A DNA stretch of 64,000 nt from Chinchilla lanigera (GCF_000276665.1 NW_004955516.1:3419345-3483344); one strand, 5' to 3'. Shown: positions 1-11,228, counted from the stretch's first letter. Notes: a model not told the origin generated them from the sequence alone. Made by a program: numbers and translations.

Positions 1-364
1 AGAATTTCAGGAAACATACTGTGAGTCATAGATGGGTTTATTAGGCAGAATGAGATGGTAAGAAAGAATAGGAAAAAACTCTAGAGGAAACTGGAAGTAG
101 CTGACTGGAAGGGGCTCACTCTGGTGAAGTTCAAAATGGCCTACTCACAAGGAAAAGAGACCAGTTTATTGGGTGGCCTGGAGTCTAGCTGATCATTGTT
201 TCTGTTTTGGTGTCCGTGGTTTTGGATAAATTCTTATGGCCTGAGAGGTGATTTGATTCCCATGAAATGATTATCTCTTCTTGGGAAGGTGATTTCATCA
301 TGGGGTGGTCTGCGAGGTTCTGGTCTTCCTGGAACCCAGATTACACATTTAAGACGATGGATGG
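1..364. other. Unassigned sequence at left edge
   Basis: No SINE, LINE or gene signal that I recognise. An early gtttatta motif followed by purine-rich sequence could be the reverse of an LTR polyadenylation region, but this is a guess. Confidence 0.3.
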
Positions 365-855
365 TGTTATGGTTTGTATCTAGATGTCTCCCCAAAGCTT
401 CATGCGGTCATAGGTGGGGCTTTACAGAGGTGGCTGGATCTAGGGGGCATAAAACTGGGATTAAGGGGGTGGTACTGGGATTAAGCGTGTGTGATTATTA
501 AATGAGTCCACTGATTGGTTTAGCATAGTTCTGGGTGTGAATAATGGGAAGGTCCACCCCAGGTGTGGGTGGCACTACCCAAAAAGCAGGTAGCCTGGAG
601 GAGATAAAAGGGAGAAGCAGGCTGGTGCTGTTGCTGGTGCTTCTGCTGCTGCTGCTGCTTCCTGCTCTGCCGTCTCCTGCCTGCTTGAGATGAACCATTT
701 CTCCTCTGTGATGCCCCTCTGCTGTGCCACCCCGACTTGGAGCCAGCCAACTATGGACTGAAACCTCTATAAACTGTTAACTGAAATAAACCTTCCCTCC
801 TTTAACTTTAGGTATTAGGTATTTTGTCTCAGCAATGAGAAAAGTAACTAAGACA
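365..855 (+). mobile_element. Solo LTR, ERVL-MaLR type
   Basis: It begins TGTTATGGTTTGTAT and ends with the MaLR-like signature agtaactaagaca. Just upstream of the end lie the usual gccaaccatgg-type block and an aataaa signal (ctgaaataaacc). Flanks gatgg (360-364) and gctgg (856-860) look like a diverged 5-bp TSD, which fits ERVL-class integration. A short CTG run (641-660) lies inside it. There is no internal region, so it is a solo LTR. Confidence 0.75.
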
Positions 856-1530
856 GCTGGAGGGGGGCATTTTAGGCATTGCCTCAGGGGGATGTGGAAC
901 TGGACTTTTAAAAGCTTTTAATTGACTGTCCCTGTAAATTCTGAAAACTACTTTAGCTGCTCTGATTTTGATATCGTCAGTCTTAAAAGGGGATGAGACA
1001 GGCTAAGTAAATTTAGGGATAATAAACTTTGTTTTATCAACCGTGCCTAAATAATTAACATATCCAAAGTTTTAAGGTAATAAAAGATACAAAATGAAGG
1101 TCAAACTTTGTTCTACTTTTAGTTTCTTGTTGGACATCTGTTGGTCCAGACTTTAGGTCCCTGTTACAAAGCCTCAGCTTGTTTATGCTACTAACCAAGA
1201 CAAGGGAGGCAGCACGAACAAATCAAAGGAGTAAAGACGTGGAGCACAAATACGGATAACCCGGAGTAACTTTGGTTGTGTCCTGAAGTTGCAGTTTTCT
1301 TAATGGTACAGTTTAAAAATGATTTTCCTTGTCTTCTTTCTACCTATCTCTAGCTCTCCTATCTTCCCTCTATTTGACATATATTTCTATGCCTTTTCTG
1401 TTTATTTTCAACAGATCTGAATTACTTCATTTTGTTACTCTCTGGGTGGAAGTTACTTGGTTTTAGAGCCTACAAGAAATTGAGGAAGCATTCACAGACA
1501 GCCTCGTGAGGCCTTAAAAACCTCAGGTGA
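856..1530. other. Unassigned, AT-rich
   Basis: I recognise no gene or repeat here. No frame is long enough to suggest an exon. Confidence 0.3.
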
Positions 1531-1715
1531 GCTGGATGTGGTGGTACACACCTGTAATCCCAGCACTCTGGGAGGCTGAGGCAGGAGGATTGTAAATTTG
1601 AGCCCAGCCTGGGTAACTTAGCAATTTATTGAAACCCTGTTTCCAAAATAAAATTAAGTAGGGGCTGGGAATGTAGCTCAGTGCAAAGGCCTTGGGGTCA
1701 ATCCCTAGTACCACA
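1531..1715 (+). mobile_element. B1-dID dimeric SINE
   Basis: A 7SL-type monomer (cctgtaatcccagcactc, then gaggctgaggcagg) without the internal duplication is joined through an A-rich linker to an ID-like monomer (ggggctgggaatgtagctca). That order is the B1-dID architecture. The copy is diverged and has a poor A-tail. Confidence 0.8.
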
Positions 1716-1764
1716 CACATACATTCACACAAAATGAAGTGAGGAAGTTGACATGGAGTTTTCT

Positions 1765-2225
1765 ATGTGATAGATTAGAAAAGCACCTGCTTCTGGTTGT
1801 TCAGCCTATGGAGCACCTGAACTCTCATACATGGTTGAGATAAGAGCATGAAATTGTGCTTCTTACTTCAGAAAGAAATTTGGCAAACCTTCAAAAATTA
1901 AATGTGTACTGTTCTTATGACCTGGCGATTCCACTCCAATTGGCAATTCCAATATATTTGGGAGAAATGAAAGCATACACACCTACAAAGACAGCTCAGC
2001 TGATAGAGCAGAGGACTGTAGACCCAACAAAGATTTGTTCTAGAATATTCTCAGCAGTGGTATCTATGATAAGCAAGAACTGGAAACAGCATAGATGTCC
2101 ACCAACAGAAGGAATGAATACACTGTGGTGCATTTTATAATGGACTTTACCCACTTTTGATACACCTAGTATAGATGAATTCAAAATACTGTACTGAATG
2201 AAAGAAGCCTTATGATTCCATTTCC
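1765..2225 (+). mobile_element. L1 ORF2 3'-end remnant
   Basis: The sequence matches the C-terminal ORF2 region of L1: cctggcgattccactcc, then ggaaacagcatagatgtcc, then a gaatgaaagaag-type end. It is frame-broken and ancient. It is interrupted at 1992-2026 by a tRNA-like fragment. Confidence 0.75.
1992..2026 (+). pseudogene. tRNA-Tyr 5'-half fragment inserted in L1
   Basis: This stretch reads cagctcagctgatagagc and then agaggactgtagaccc. It corresponds to roughly nucleotides 8-40 of mammalian tRNA-Tyr (D-arm through the GTA anticodon) with about four differences. The 7-mer acaaaga stands on both sides (1985-1991 and 2027-2033), and removing one copy plus the insert restores the L1 reading. 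The acceptor 5' strand, T-arm and 3' end are absent and there is no A-tail. That fits the known class of tailless retropseudogenes. It is not a functional tRNA gene. Confidence 0.7.
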
Positions 2226-2334
2226 ACATTCCTACATCTGTTTCTTTGCTCCTTTTGCAGCTATAGTTCCAGGCTGCTCCACAGAAGAGAATCTGGCTGA
2301 CAGCCTGGACTGGAAACAGCACCCAGTTATGATA

Positions 2335-2460
2335 ATCACTACCATTACTAAGTGCTTACGGGCCTGGCATTACCCTGAAAGTTGAATGTCGTTCCTATTT
2401 TATGGATGAGAAAACTGGGCCTCAAACAGAGCATATGACTTACCCATGGCTATATAAAAA
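2335..2460 (+). repeat. Ancient MIR/L2-like remnant
   Basis: The series ctaagtgcttacgggcctgg, then tatggatgagaaaactggg, resembles the old mammalian motif of a characteristic-size statement followed by gatgaggaaactgaggc. The family assignment is uncertain. Confidence 0.45.
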
Positions 2461-2648
2461 AATAAGCACTCTATCTGAGTCTGTATCTAAAGACTGCTTT
2501 CTAGAAAAGCACATGGTGTCTCACCCTAAGGGTGCTTTTGTCAACAGGAAAGGGATGGGGACAAAATATATTGTCTTGCAGATCTTTTTAAGAGTAGAGA
2601 GTACTTTCTCTCTCCTCCTTCTAACCGCAGAGCTATATCCAACATCCT

Positions 2649-2764
2649 TTATTTTGAGACAGAGTCTCACTAAGTTGCGTAGGCGGGCCTTGAACTTGCA
2701 AATCTCTCGAGTCAGCCTCCCAAATAGCTGAGATCATAACGATGGGCCCCATCGCACCTGGCTT
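2649..2764 (-). mobile_element. B1-type SINE monomer, no internal duplication
   Basis: Read in reverse it gives the 7SL-like head and ends with gagactctgtctcaaaat. The copy is short and diverged, like the left half of a B1-dID. Confidence 0.7.
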
Positions 2765-3235
2765 GTCACAGTGTTTTGAATGCAGGTCTGCAGAGCCCAT
2801 AGTGAACTTCCTAGTAGACAAAGTTACTATGTGGAACAAAGATAAAAGGCTGTACAGACTCTTTTTATGCTTAGTGGTTTCAGAGGGTAGGAAACAAAGG
2901 TATATTCTTCCTAGTCTCTCTTGAGGACATCTAGGAGTAAGAGTGGAAGTAAATGGAGGTAGTAGGGCAGGTGAGATGTTCAGATTCGGTTTTTCTGTCA
3001 GTACCACTGTGTTTCCATGATGGCTTCTCCTGGTGATTGTAAAGCCTGAGCTTCAGATTTCTTGAGGGAATTCTGCTGTCCTCCAAGATAAGCACCCTCT
3101 GAAGCCACAGCGGATGAACGTGGGACATATGAACTAATTTGCTGAACCTATACCCACAGATCCCTTTGAGAGTAATGAAAACCTTGGAGGCTTCCCTCAT
3201 GCAAATTATCCTACACCTAAAATTCTCCATGTAGG
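2765..3235. other. Unassigned
   Basis: No repeat or gene recognised. Short overlapping frames on both strands show no domain. Confidence 0.3.
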
Positions 3236-3640
3236 TGTTACGGCTAGTGTGTAGATGTCCTCCCTCCCCCGCAAGCCTCATGCAGTCATAGGTGGGGGTT
3301 TTTCAGAGGCGGCTGGATCTAGAGTGTGTGATGCTGGGATTGATTCATGGTTGTAGTGCTAGGCTCAAGGGCACTAGGATTAAGACTGTGAGTGCCACAC
3401 GCCCCAAGTAGCCTGGATAAGGTGTAAAAAATAGAAAGAGCTGTGGTCGTCCCTTGTTGCTTTGCTACCTTTTTCCCACCATGAGCTGTTTCTCCTCTGC
3501 CATGCCTATCTGCCACACCACCTGCCGTGGAGCCAGCCAACTATGGACGGAAACCGCTACACACTGCAAGCCAAAATAAACCTTTGCTCCTTTAACTTTG
3601 GGTGTCAAGTGTTTTATCTCAGAAACAAGAAAAGTAAGCG
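3236..3640 (+). mobile_element. Solo LTR, ERVL-MaLR type
   Basis: It belongs to the same family as the LTR at 365-855. It shares gatgtcctcc near the start, catgcagtcataggtggggg, the gccagccaactatgga block and aaaataaacc before the end. It is diverged from the first copy and has no internal region beside it. Confidence 0.7.
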
Positions 3641-3648
3641 GTACCCCT

Positions 3649-3708
3649 GGGGTGTAGGTCAGTAGTACAGCAGTTGCCTAGCCTAGGTTCCACTCCCAGA
3701 ATAAAAAA
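3649..3708 (+). mobile_element. Old ID-type SINE
   Basis: ggggtgtaggtcagtagtac, then a ggttccactccc B-box-like block and an A-tail. It directly follows the LTR end. Confidence 0.55.
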
Positions 3709-3859
3709 ATCCATGCAATGTAACAAGTTGACAGACTTACTAAGACCCACCTAAGGATTCCCTTGCATTTGTGGCTGATATTCTGGAAATTCATCCAGTG
3801 TACCTTGAGATGGGTGGAAGAATGATCCTAACAGTCTGGTATGTATAGACCCACTGGTA

Positions 3860-4012
3860 CAGAAGAAAGAGTCCTAGATCAAGAGCAGAAATATCAGTTT
3901 TACCACTTTGCCAACTGTGTAACCTCAGCCTTAACTTCCTAATCTACAAAACGAAGGCAATAATGTCTGTCCTGGTCCACATTCCTGTGAAGAATATCAA
4001 TGTGAAACAGTT
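3860..4012 (+). repeat. MIR remnant
   Basis: Contains the MIR core order: ccactttgccaactgtgtaa, cctcagccttaacttcctaa, then gaaggcaataatg. Confidence 0.6.
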
Positions 4013-4014
4013 TA

Positions 4015-4068
4015 TTCTTTCTTTCTTTCTTTCTTTCTGTCTGTCTGTCTTTCTGTCTTTCTTTCTTT
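4015..4068. repeat. (CTTT)n/(CTGT)n microsatellite
   Basis: A pyrimidine tetranucleotide run that has grown out of the tail of the adjacent antisense ID element. Confidence 0.85.
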
Positions 4069-4141
4069 TGTAAAGGGAATTGAACTCAAGATCTTGTGCT
4101 TACCAGGCAGGTGCTGTGCTGCTGAGCTATATCCCTAGCCC
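4067..4141 (-). mobile_element. ID SINE
   Basis: The reverse strand reads gggctagggatatagctcag and then caggcaggc-type tRNA-Ala-derived sequence with a recognisable B box. Confidence 0.75.
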
Positions 4142-4499
4142 AATAATCTCTTTCTTTGCAAACTTTCAATCATTTGACAAACAGTGGGCCACACACTGGC
4201 CCAAGTGCTGGGTTTATAGTGATGAACTGATCACAAAGGATTTCTTGCCCTCTTGGGGTGGGGAAACAGGTAACCAGTAATGAATGAGCGAGTGAGTGAA
4301 ACAAAATGATTCTAGGTTGTTCATTACCATCCTAGCACTTATCACTGAGTGTAGCAATGAGAAAGAACATAGTGGGAAGACAGGAAACTAAAAAGTGGGA
4401 AATTCGTTCTACAAAAAGCTATTCAAGTCACTTTGTCATTAGGAAGACAGAAACGACAGTGGAGATGGAGAGGAATATACAGATTAAAGGTATATTTTA
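4142..4499. other. Possible ancient repeat, unassigned
   Basis: acacactggcccaagtgctg, followed by gatgaactga and tgaatgagcgagtgagtg, resembles an old MIR/L2-like motif. Nothing else is recognised. Confidence 0.3.
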
Positions 4500-4632
4500 T
4501 TTTATTACACTTTATTGAGAGGGTAGATAATACTTTGACATAATTAAAAACTTACCAAAAGAAATACAGTAGATACATTCTGCCTTCTACCCAGCCACTT
4601 AATTGGTCCCCTCACAAGCAACAAATTATATG

Positions 4633-4783
4633 GTTTTTTTGTTTTTGAGACAGGGTCTCGTTACGCAGTTCAGGCTGGCCTTGAGCTCACTTTGTAGCCC
4701 AGGTTAGTCTCGAGCTCCCAAAGACCCTCCTGCTTCAGCCTCCTGAGTGTGGGGATAACAGGCATGCACCACCACACCTGGCT
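4633..4783 (-). mobile_element. B1-type SINE
   Basis: The reverse strand carries the 7SL-type head and the internal duplication. The flanks aattatatg and aattgtatg form a diverged TSD, so it inserted into the older L1. Confidence 0.85.
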
Positions 4784-5911
4784 TAATTGTATGTGTTTAT
4801 GCAGAGATTTTTTTTTCACATGTCAGCAAAAAAATTTCCACAAATGGTAGGGTATTACAGTGTTTGATACCTTTCTTTTTTCTTAACAGTATGACTTGTA
4901 GATCACTCCATATTAATATCCCATCAGCTACCTCATTCATTTTGATGGCTGTGTAGTGTTTCATAGTATGTGTATAGCATAATTCGGTTCATGTGTTTGC
5001 TAGTGAGGGATATTTAGCCTGTTCATGATTTTTGCTATCACAAATAGTGTTGCATATGCCACTTTGTGCATGTGTAAGTGTATCTGTCTATAAATTCCTA
5101 GAAGTGGAATTGCTGGGTTAGCTTACCATGTTGGCATGCACTGTCACTTGCCCTCTCAATGTCTAACTAATTTACAGTTCCAACCAACAATGCTTGAGAA
5201 AGCCCGTTCTCCCACATTTTAGCCAATTATTCAATGATCAAAATTTCGGAGTTTGTGAATCTGCTGAATGAAGAGAGTTTTGCAGTTTTGTTTTCTTTAT
5301 TTCTCTTATGATAACAGATGTTGAACACCTTTCATGTGTTTCAAAGCCAGTTGTATTTTCTTCTGTGTGAATTGCCTACTTGCAGGCTACACCTATTTTT
5401 GTTTCAGCCTGATGGTATTTTATTTTTGATATGTAGAAGACCTTTATATGCCATTTGAGTTGCAGTCATTTCTTTTACAGTTTGCCATCTTTTGACAATG
5501 CTTATGGTGATATTTGCTGTACAGAAACATAATTTGTAGCCATTCATGTCAATCTTTTCTTTCATGGCTCAAAGTTTTGCCTCAACTCACACAGGCCATT
5601 TTGTGATTATAAAAGAGGGATTGTATGTGTCCTTGCATTATTTTTATAAATAATTTGGCTAAAAGTTTTAATCCAATTTATAGTTTGACTTTTGGCATTT
5701 AAACCTTGGATCTATTTGTAACAGGTCAGGGGTATGAAAGAACCATTCACTCACCAGTAGTTCCAATATAATTTATTGAATAACCCAGCATTTCCACACT
5801 GTTTCAACAGTCTCTGGTTAATGATAAAATTTCTGAACTTTCTATTATGTTGAAATGATCTGTCTACTCATGCTTCATTATCCCATGGTGTTAGTCGTAA
5901 TAGCTTTGTAA

Positions 5912-6103
5912 TTTTTTTTTTTCCTTTTTTGCTGTACTGGGGATTGAACCCAGAGCTTTTGCACTGGACTCATCCCTAGCACTTTTTTCTTTTTATTTTG
6001 AGATGGGGTCTCTAAGTTTCCCAGGCTAGAGTTGAACTTGTGATCCCCGTACCTCAGCCTCTCAGAGTGCTAAGATTACAGGTGTGTGCCATCATATTTG
6101 GCT
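5912..6103 (-). mobile_element. B1-dID dimeric SINE
   Basis: The ID half (tactggggattgaaccc) is followed by a linker and a B1 monomer lacking the duplication. The short flanks ctttgtaat and cttgtaat are the TSD. Confidence 0.8.
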
Positions 6104-6382
6104 TGTAATGTATTTTAATATTTTATAAATCTAGTTTCTTATTCTCTTCTTTTGAAAACTGTTTTCTGTCTATTGTTGGTTATTCTTTTTGCCCACATGA
6201 ACTCCAGAAATAGTTTGTCTATTTCCAGAGATAACTCTGCTGGCATTTTTAAATTGGGCTCCATTAAAACCATTAATTTATGGAAAATGAACCATTTTTA
6301 TGATTCTGATTTTTCTTTTCCAAAAATTTATTATTCTTTTCCATTTTTAAAAGTCTTTTATGTCCCTTGGAACATACACAAG

Positions 6383-6434
6383 TTTTATTCATATAGATCA
6401 TATAGATGTTTTATTCATATAGATCATATAGATG
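6383..6434. repeat. 26-bp tandem duplication
   Basis: Two adjacent identical copies beginning ttttattcatatagatc. A third partial piece (catatagatg) follows. It lies in the L1 remnant. Confidence 0.85.
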
Positions 6435-6850
6435 TATAGAACATATAGATGTTTTAAATGTGTTTTTAGATATTTTATCTTTTTCATGGCTTTTGTAATG
6501 GAGTCTTTTATTCCCATACCTCTTCTGCTTGTGTATTATGAAGGCTATATATTGATTTTTGTATATTGTTCCTTTTTATTAACATTTTATTGCATTATTT
6601 TATGATTATTTTAGTTGTTCTTTGGATTTTTCTAATTATACAATTGTATCAAATATCAGCAATGATCATTGTACTTCATCACTTCCTATTTTATATCTTT
6701 AACTTATTTATGTTGTCTAATCACACTAGCTGTATCTCCAGGTTAAGGTTCAATAACGGTCATGATATTAAAGAGCCTCATCTTATTCCAGTTTCAACCA
6801 CTTTTCCATTAAGTATGAGGATGATTTTAAGCAATATAGTAGTTATAGTC

Positions 6851-7163
6851 ATCAATTTTCCTTCACTGGGGTAAAATACCTGACATAAAAACTTAAGGAG
6901 GAGAGGTTTACTTCAGCTCACTGTTTCAGAGGGTTCAGTCCATGGCTGACTAGCTAGAAACATTGTAGTGGAAGGGCACTGCCAGGGGAAATCTTCTGGG
7001 AAGCTGTACAGGGGAATAACACAGAGAGGAAGGGACCAGGGACCAGAATAGTACCCAAGGTCATGCCTCCATGACCTAACCAGACATACCCAGAATTGTG
7101 GTTTACTAATCTCCTAGGTGGCCCTCAAGTCAATCAAGTTCACATTCAAGCTTACCTGTCACA
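6851..7163 (-). mobile_element. MaLR LTR, antisense
   Basis: Reverse MaLR signatures: ggtaaaatacctgacataa, cagctcactgtttcagaggg, ccatgacctaaccag, then the ctgtcaca end. It is inserted in or beside L1. Confidence 0.65.
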
Positions 7164-7350
7164 GTGGGGAAGTATACATAACATCAAATTTCCATTTTAA
7201 CTGTTTCTAAGGGTATAGTTCATTGGCATTAAGTACCGTACATTCAACCATCCCCACCATTCATCTCTAGAACTTTTCCATAATTTGGCATAATATGTTT
7301 CACCATGCTGTGTATTACTTTTACTCTCTGTTTTATAAGGAGACTCTAAA
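7164..7350 (-). mobile_element. L1 3'-UTR fragment, antisense
   Basis: The passage gtatacataacatcaaattt, then ttctaagggtatagttca and a ccaccattcatctctagaac block, matches the antisense L1M 3' end. Confidence 0.6.
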
Positions 7351-7359
7351 ACAAAAGTG

Positions 7360-7455
7360 GGCGGAGGGGATAGGTCAGTAGTAAAGCATGTGCTTAATAT
7401 GCATGAAGCTCTAGGTTCAATCCTCAGCACCAAATAAATGAATAAATTTTAAAAA
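7360..7455 (+). mobile_element. ID SINE, old
   Basis: ggggataggtcagtagtaaa, then ggttcaatcctcagcacc, then an A/T-rich tail. Confidence 0.75.
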
Positions 7456-7573
7456 TTTTAAAATGGACATCAGAGGTTATAAAATGCCTTTTTAGCATTC
7501 ATAAAGAAATTGTATAGGTTTATTTGTTTGATCTATTAATAAAATGTGTTGCTTTAGTAAATTTTCTAAGACT

Positions 7574-8400
7574 GTGGACCCTTGACTTACAAAATCAATT
7601 CGTTTGCAAAGGTTGGTTATAACTCAATTTGGTTGTAAGTCAAGACTATTTTCCCCATAAGAAATAATGGAAATACTTGTAATGAGTTCCAAGCCTCCCA
7701 AAGTACCCCTTACCTAACCTTTTCATAATAAAAAGGATTGTATAATGTGCATAATTTACCAGAAACATCAATAATTTTCCTAGTGTAATCACCAAAAAGT
7801 TATAAAATGTGCCTAGCTTACCAGAAACAAGAATTCCATGCTGTACTCACCATTCAACTTGACATCTTTGGCTTGCAGGAGGAGGATGGAGTGGAAGGTG
7901 GTTACTGTTTGGAAGGAGAGTCTCCTTCCATAAGAACATCAGGACTCTGGCTCTCTGGCATCCTTTTTCTCCTTGGGAGAATCTGTAGCCCACCAGGACC
8001 TGCTTCTGGCTCACTAGGTCTCAGCCTTTTCAGAACTAAAAACTGATCTAAAGTTATCTGTTTCTGTCTTTTCTGTAATACTATTCTCTTTGACTGTGAT
8101 TGTTTTCTTTACCTTCCCTTCCTTCCTTAGCTTCTTTTCTAGCTCTTTTGGCGCCATTTTGATAGCAGTAACTGTAGTGATTACATAAAGCACTCACCAT
8201 GTTCACAGACATGCGCATCTGGGCTCAGACTGATGCTTATGTATGCTTACATACACTTGTTTGGTATTGTGAGTCTTTGTTTTACAACCACACTGCCTGC
8301 ATTCAGGTCATAGCTCAAGACTGGTCTAAATTAAACCTAAAATTCTGGTCATAACACAAGACATTCATATGCTAGGCCATACGTAACTCGAGAGTCCACT
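7574..8400. mobile_element. Candidate non-autonomous DNA transposon with TIRs
   Basis: The left end reads gtggacccttgacttac. The reverse complement of the right end reads gtggactctcgagttacg, giving imperfect terminal inverted repeats about 830 bp apart. Just inside the left end is ttttccccataagaaataat, a motif seen in several old mammalian TIR elements. I see no transposase frame and cannot fix the family or TSD. Confidence 0.5.
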
Positions 8401-8539
8401 CGTATTGAATCATTCTCACATTTGTGGATTTAACCCATTTTGGTCAGGGTTTACTTTTTTTTTGTCATTTTATTAGAATTTTAAAAAAATCTTTAACTTT
8501 AGTTAATTAGGCCTGTAGTTTTCCCCTTTTGCCCAGGAG

Positions 8540-8680
8540 ATGCTTTTAGTGGCAGAAATGGCAGAGCTTTCTGATGAATTAGATGTGGGAAGTGAGGATA
8601 AGGAAGGAATCAAGGACTACACTCAGTTTTATGGTTAGCTAGGAGGACGTGGGTACCTTTCAGGGAGCAGGGGAAGACTG
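8540..8680 (+). repeat. Ancient interspersed repeat, family not identified
   Basis: The series gatgaattagatgtgggaag, then gaaggaatcaaggactacac, resembles a common old mammalian repeat. A longer copy of the same kind lies at 12640-13110. Confidence 0.4.
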
Positions 8681-8899
8681 AGAATACAGGGATCACACTG
8701 TGTTCAAGACACTAGGAGTGTCCAAGGGAACATGCATGGGGGTGTGTTAGAATCACCTCATGAGAGATTTCAAAAATATATACATTCAAACTGCACCTGC
8801 TGAAGTACAAATATGTTGTAGATTTGCAATTCAAGAGAGCATACTGAGCACATCTGTTCATTTTCTATCCCTCCTGAGATCCTATTTATCTTCGTACAT

Positions 8900-9292
8900 T
8901 TTGAATTATTATAATGCCTGAGGTAAGCTACTTTATAAAGAAAAAGGTTTATTTGGCTCACAGTCCTGGAGGTGGGAAGCACAGGGATCGCATCTAGTGA
9001 TGGTATTCTTCCTGGCCAAGTCTTGAGGTGGCTCAGCACAGCAGCTGGTGGTGGACAGGGATTGCGCATGTATATGTGTTTTTTCTGGTCTCTCTCTTCT
9101 TATAAAGCCACCAGGATTCATTCAGTAAGGCTCCACCTTGATGGCTTTATCTAATCCTAATCACCTCCCAAAGGCCCCTTCTCTAACCATCAGAGGTAGC
9201 TTGAGTTTCTACCATTTTAATACCTCACAATGGGGATTAAATTTCAACAAATGAAACCTTGAGGGACACACTCAAATGATATCCATATTAAA
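8900..9292 (-). mobile_element. MaLR LTR (MST/MLT1-like), antisense
   Basis: The order is ctactttataaagaaaaagg, tttggctcacagtcctgg, cctaatcacctcccaaaggc, acaatggggattaaatttc, then a ggacacactcaaat end. This is the typical reverse reading of a MaLR LTR. Confidence 0.8.
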
Positions 9293-9789
9293 GTGGTGAT
9301 AGGAAAGCATATATCAACTATTAACAAAGACCACAGACAAGAATGCATAGTGACAGTGGGAGCTATCTGTGTATGAGGGGTTCTATTAAGTTCCAGGGAT
9401 GGGAAAGCCAGTGGAAGCCTGATGACTAGTGGGAAAGAGGGCCTAGTAGCCTGGAAAAGGTGTAGTCAAGGATGCTACATATCACGGGAAACACGGGATT
9501 GGGCAGAAATGAAAATAAGGGGATTACCAGGTTGCTTCAGAGGAAGTGATGCTTCCTCATCCCTTTTTCATCCTTTCACATAGTGTGTCCAGCAGCTAGG
9601 CATCTAGCATCCTAGCAACATGAGCAATCACAATAATACAATAACAGTAGTGAAATAAAATATTAAAAATTGGCAAGTTGCTTTCTGAATAAACGTAGTG
9701 AATGGTGTATGGAGAAGCAGGACGGCTGAGTACAGGAGCAGCATTAGCCTCTGAGGGCAAAGATGTAGACTTCTAGCATGTAAAGTTTG
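9293..9789. other. Unassigned
   Basis: No repeat or coding signal recognised. Confidence 0.3.
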
Positions 9790-10196
9790 TGCTAGTCAGC
9801 TTTCTGTTGCTATGACAAAATTCCTGAGAAAGACAATTTAAAAGGAAGAGAGATTTATTTTGGTTCATAGTTTCAGAGGGTTTAGTCCATGGTTGCCTCA
9901 TTCACTTTTGGCCCATGATGAGGCAGAACATCATGGTGGTAGGAATATGGGATGGAGGAGGCTGCTCACCTAGTGGCAGCCAGGAAGTGTGTTGGGGGGA
10001 GTTGCTTTTAAAACAAAATCTGTTCCTCACAATTTACTAAACTGCAAATCCATAATTGGATTAATCCTTTCCCAAAGTCCGATCCCTTATGATCCAATCA
10101 CCATCCGAATGTGCCTCCTCTGAACACTGCTGCTCTAGGGACTACGCCTTTGACACATGAGCTTTGGGGGAGATATTTAAGATCCAAACTATAGCA
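9790..10196 (-). mobile_element. MaLR LTR, antisense
   Basis: Starts tgctagtcagctttctgttg and ends gatccaaactatagca. Between these are the reverse MaLR blocks ttcatagtttcagagggttt and ctaaactgcaaatccataat. It is less diverged than the copy at 8900. Confidence 0.8.
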
Positions 10197-10249
10197 GAGA
10201 TCCCTAGGACAATAACCTATTTACTCTAAGATGAATGAAATATAGCCTG

Positions 10250-10680
10250 TCAGCAAGACCTATCAAATGTCCTTAACACATTTTTCTAGTGACTCATTCT
10301 TAAATACGACAATAAACAATCACAAGACATTTAGGAAAAACTTACAACATGCAAAGGAAAGAAATACAAAAAAAATCAAAGCCTGAACCAAAATTATGCT
10401 CTGACTTTATTTGGAGAGGAAGAGGTGCTAGAGAAGGGGTTGTGTAACTGAGCAAAATTCTCAACTGTCATACCAATAAGTCAACAGGTAGTACCCAAAA
10501 ATGATAGATAAAGAAATAGTGCTACCAGCAGATTATTTAGAGATACAGAGATAAACTTCAGAAATAAAGCATTAGAGAAGTAGATAAAAGTAGGTAGGAG
10601 AAGACATTGGATAGCATTTCATATTTTTAACCATGTGCAAATTTTACTTTAATAAAAGACATAAAAATTATTTAAAAATA
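10250..10680 (+). mobile_element. L1/HAL1 3'-end remnant
   Basis: caataagtcaacaggtagta, then gaaatagtgctaccagcaga, ending gcaaattttactttaataaa with an A-rich tail. This fits the 3' end of an old L1/HAL1 element. Confidence 0.5.
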
Positions 10681-10927
10681 GAAACCATAAAATAAAATAC
10701 ACAGAGACAGACTTTACATAGGAGGTGTATGATTAGAACGGGAGAGTCTGGTGGTTGTCTATGAAAAAGGAAAGTGTCCCTAGGCAATTCTGATGAACCC
10801 TGCTCAGCCCACAGTGCTATAGATCACAAGGGAGGCTGATCTTTCCCCTGGGATGATTGTCAAATGGATTCCTGGTCAATTCTAAATTCCTTGGAGTCCC
10901 ATGATGTCCTTTCACAAATAAGTTTGG

Positions 10928-11095
10928 GTTTTTTTTGTTTGTTTGTTTGTTTTTTTTTTTTTTTTTTTTGTCTTTTTGAGACAGGGTCTTGCTATGCAGT
11001 TCAGGCTGGCCTTGAGCTCACTTTGTAGCCCAGGCCGGCCTTGAACTTACAATGATCCTCCTGCCTCAGCCTCCCGAGTGCTGGGATTACAGGCA
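10928..11095 (-). mobile_element. B1-type SINE, slightly 5'-truncated
   Basis: Long T-run, then gagacagggtcttgctatgc and both duplicated blocks. It stops at ggattacaggca, so about 25 nt of the SINE head is missing. TSD aaataagt. Confidence 0.85.
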
Positions 11096-11228
11096 TAAAT
11101 AAGTATTTTGAAAAAGATGAATTACAAATAATGGGAGGGCATCAAGTCCAGGATGATAAAGCCTCATCAGTGAAATATTCCAATTGACTGTCTTAGAGAG
11201 AGGTGTATAGTCCTCGCTAAATTTGTTT

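Larger units (their letters stand above)
4500..6850 (-). mobile_element. L1M-type LINE, antisense, fragmented
   Basis: Antisense L1 landmarks appear in order: gatggctgtgtagtgtttca, then ttcctagaagtggaattgct, agttccaaccaacaatgc, gatgttgaacacc and many long T-rich reverse-ORF2 stretches. It is interrupted by a B1 (4633-4783) and a B1-dID (5912-6103). It is heavily decayed with no usable reading frame. Confidence 0.65.

Noticed and set aside
498..750. Minus-strand frames with Gln/Ser runs
   Set aside because: They are translations of the CTG run inside a MaLR LTR and not a polyglutamine gene.
365..3640. Two same-orientation LTRs as a provirus
   Set aside because: The LTRs are clearly diverged, the first has its own short TSD, and the sequence between them holds unrelated L1, tRNA and SINE pieces instead of a MaLR internal region.
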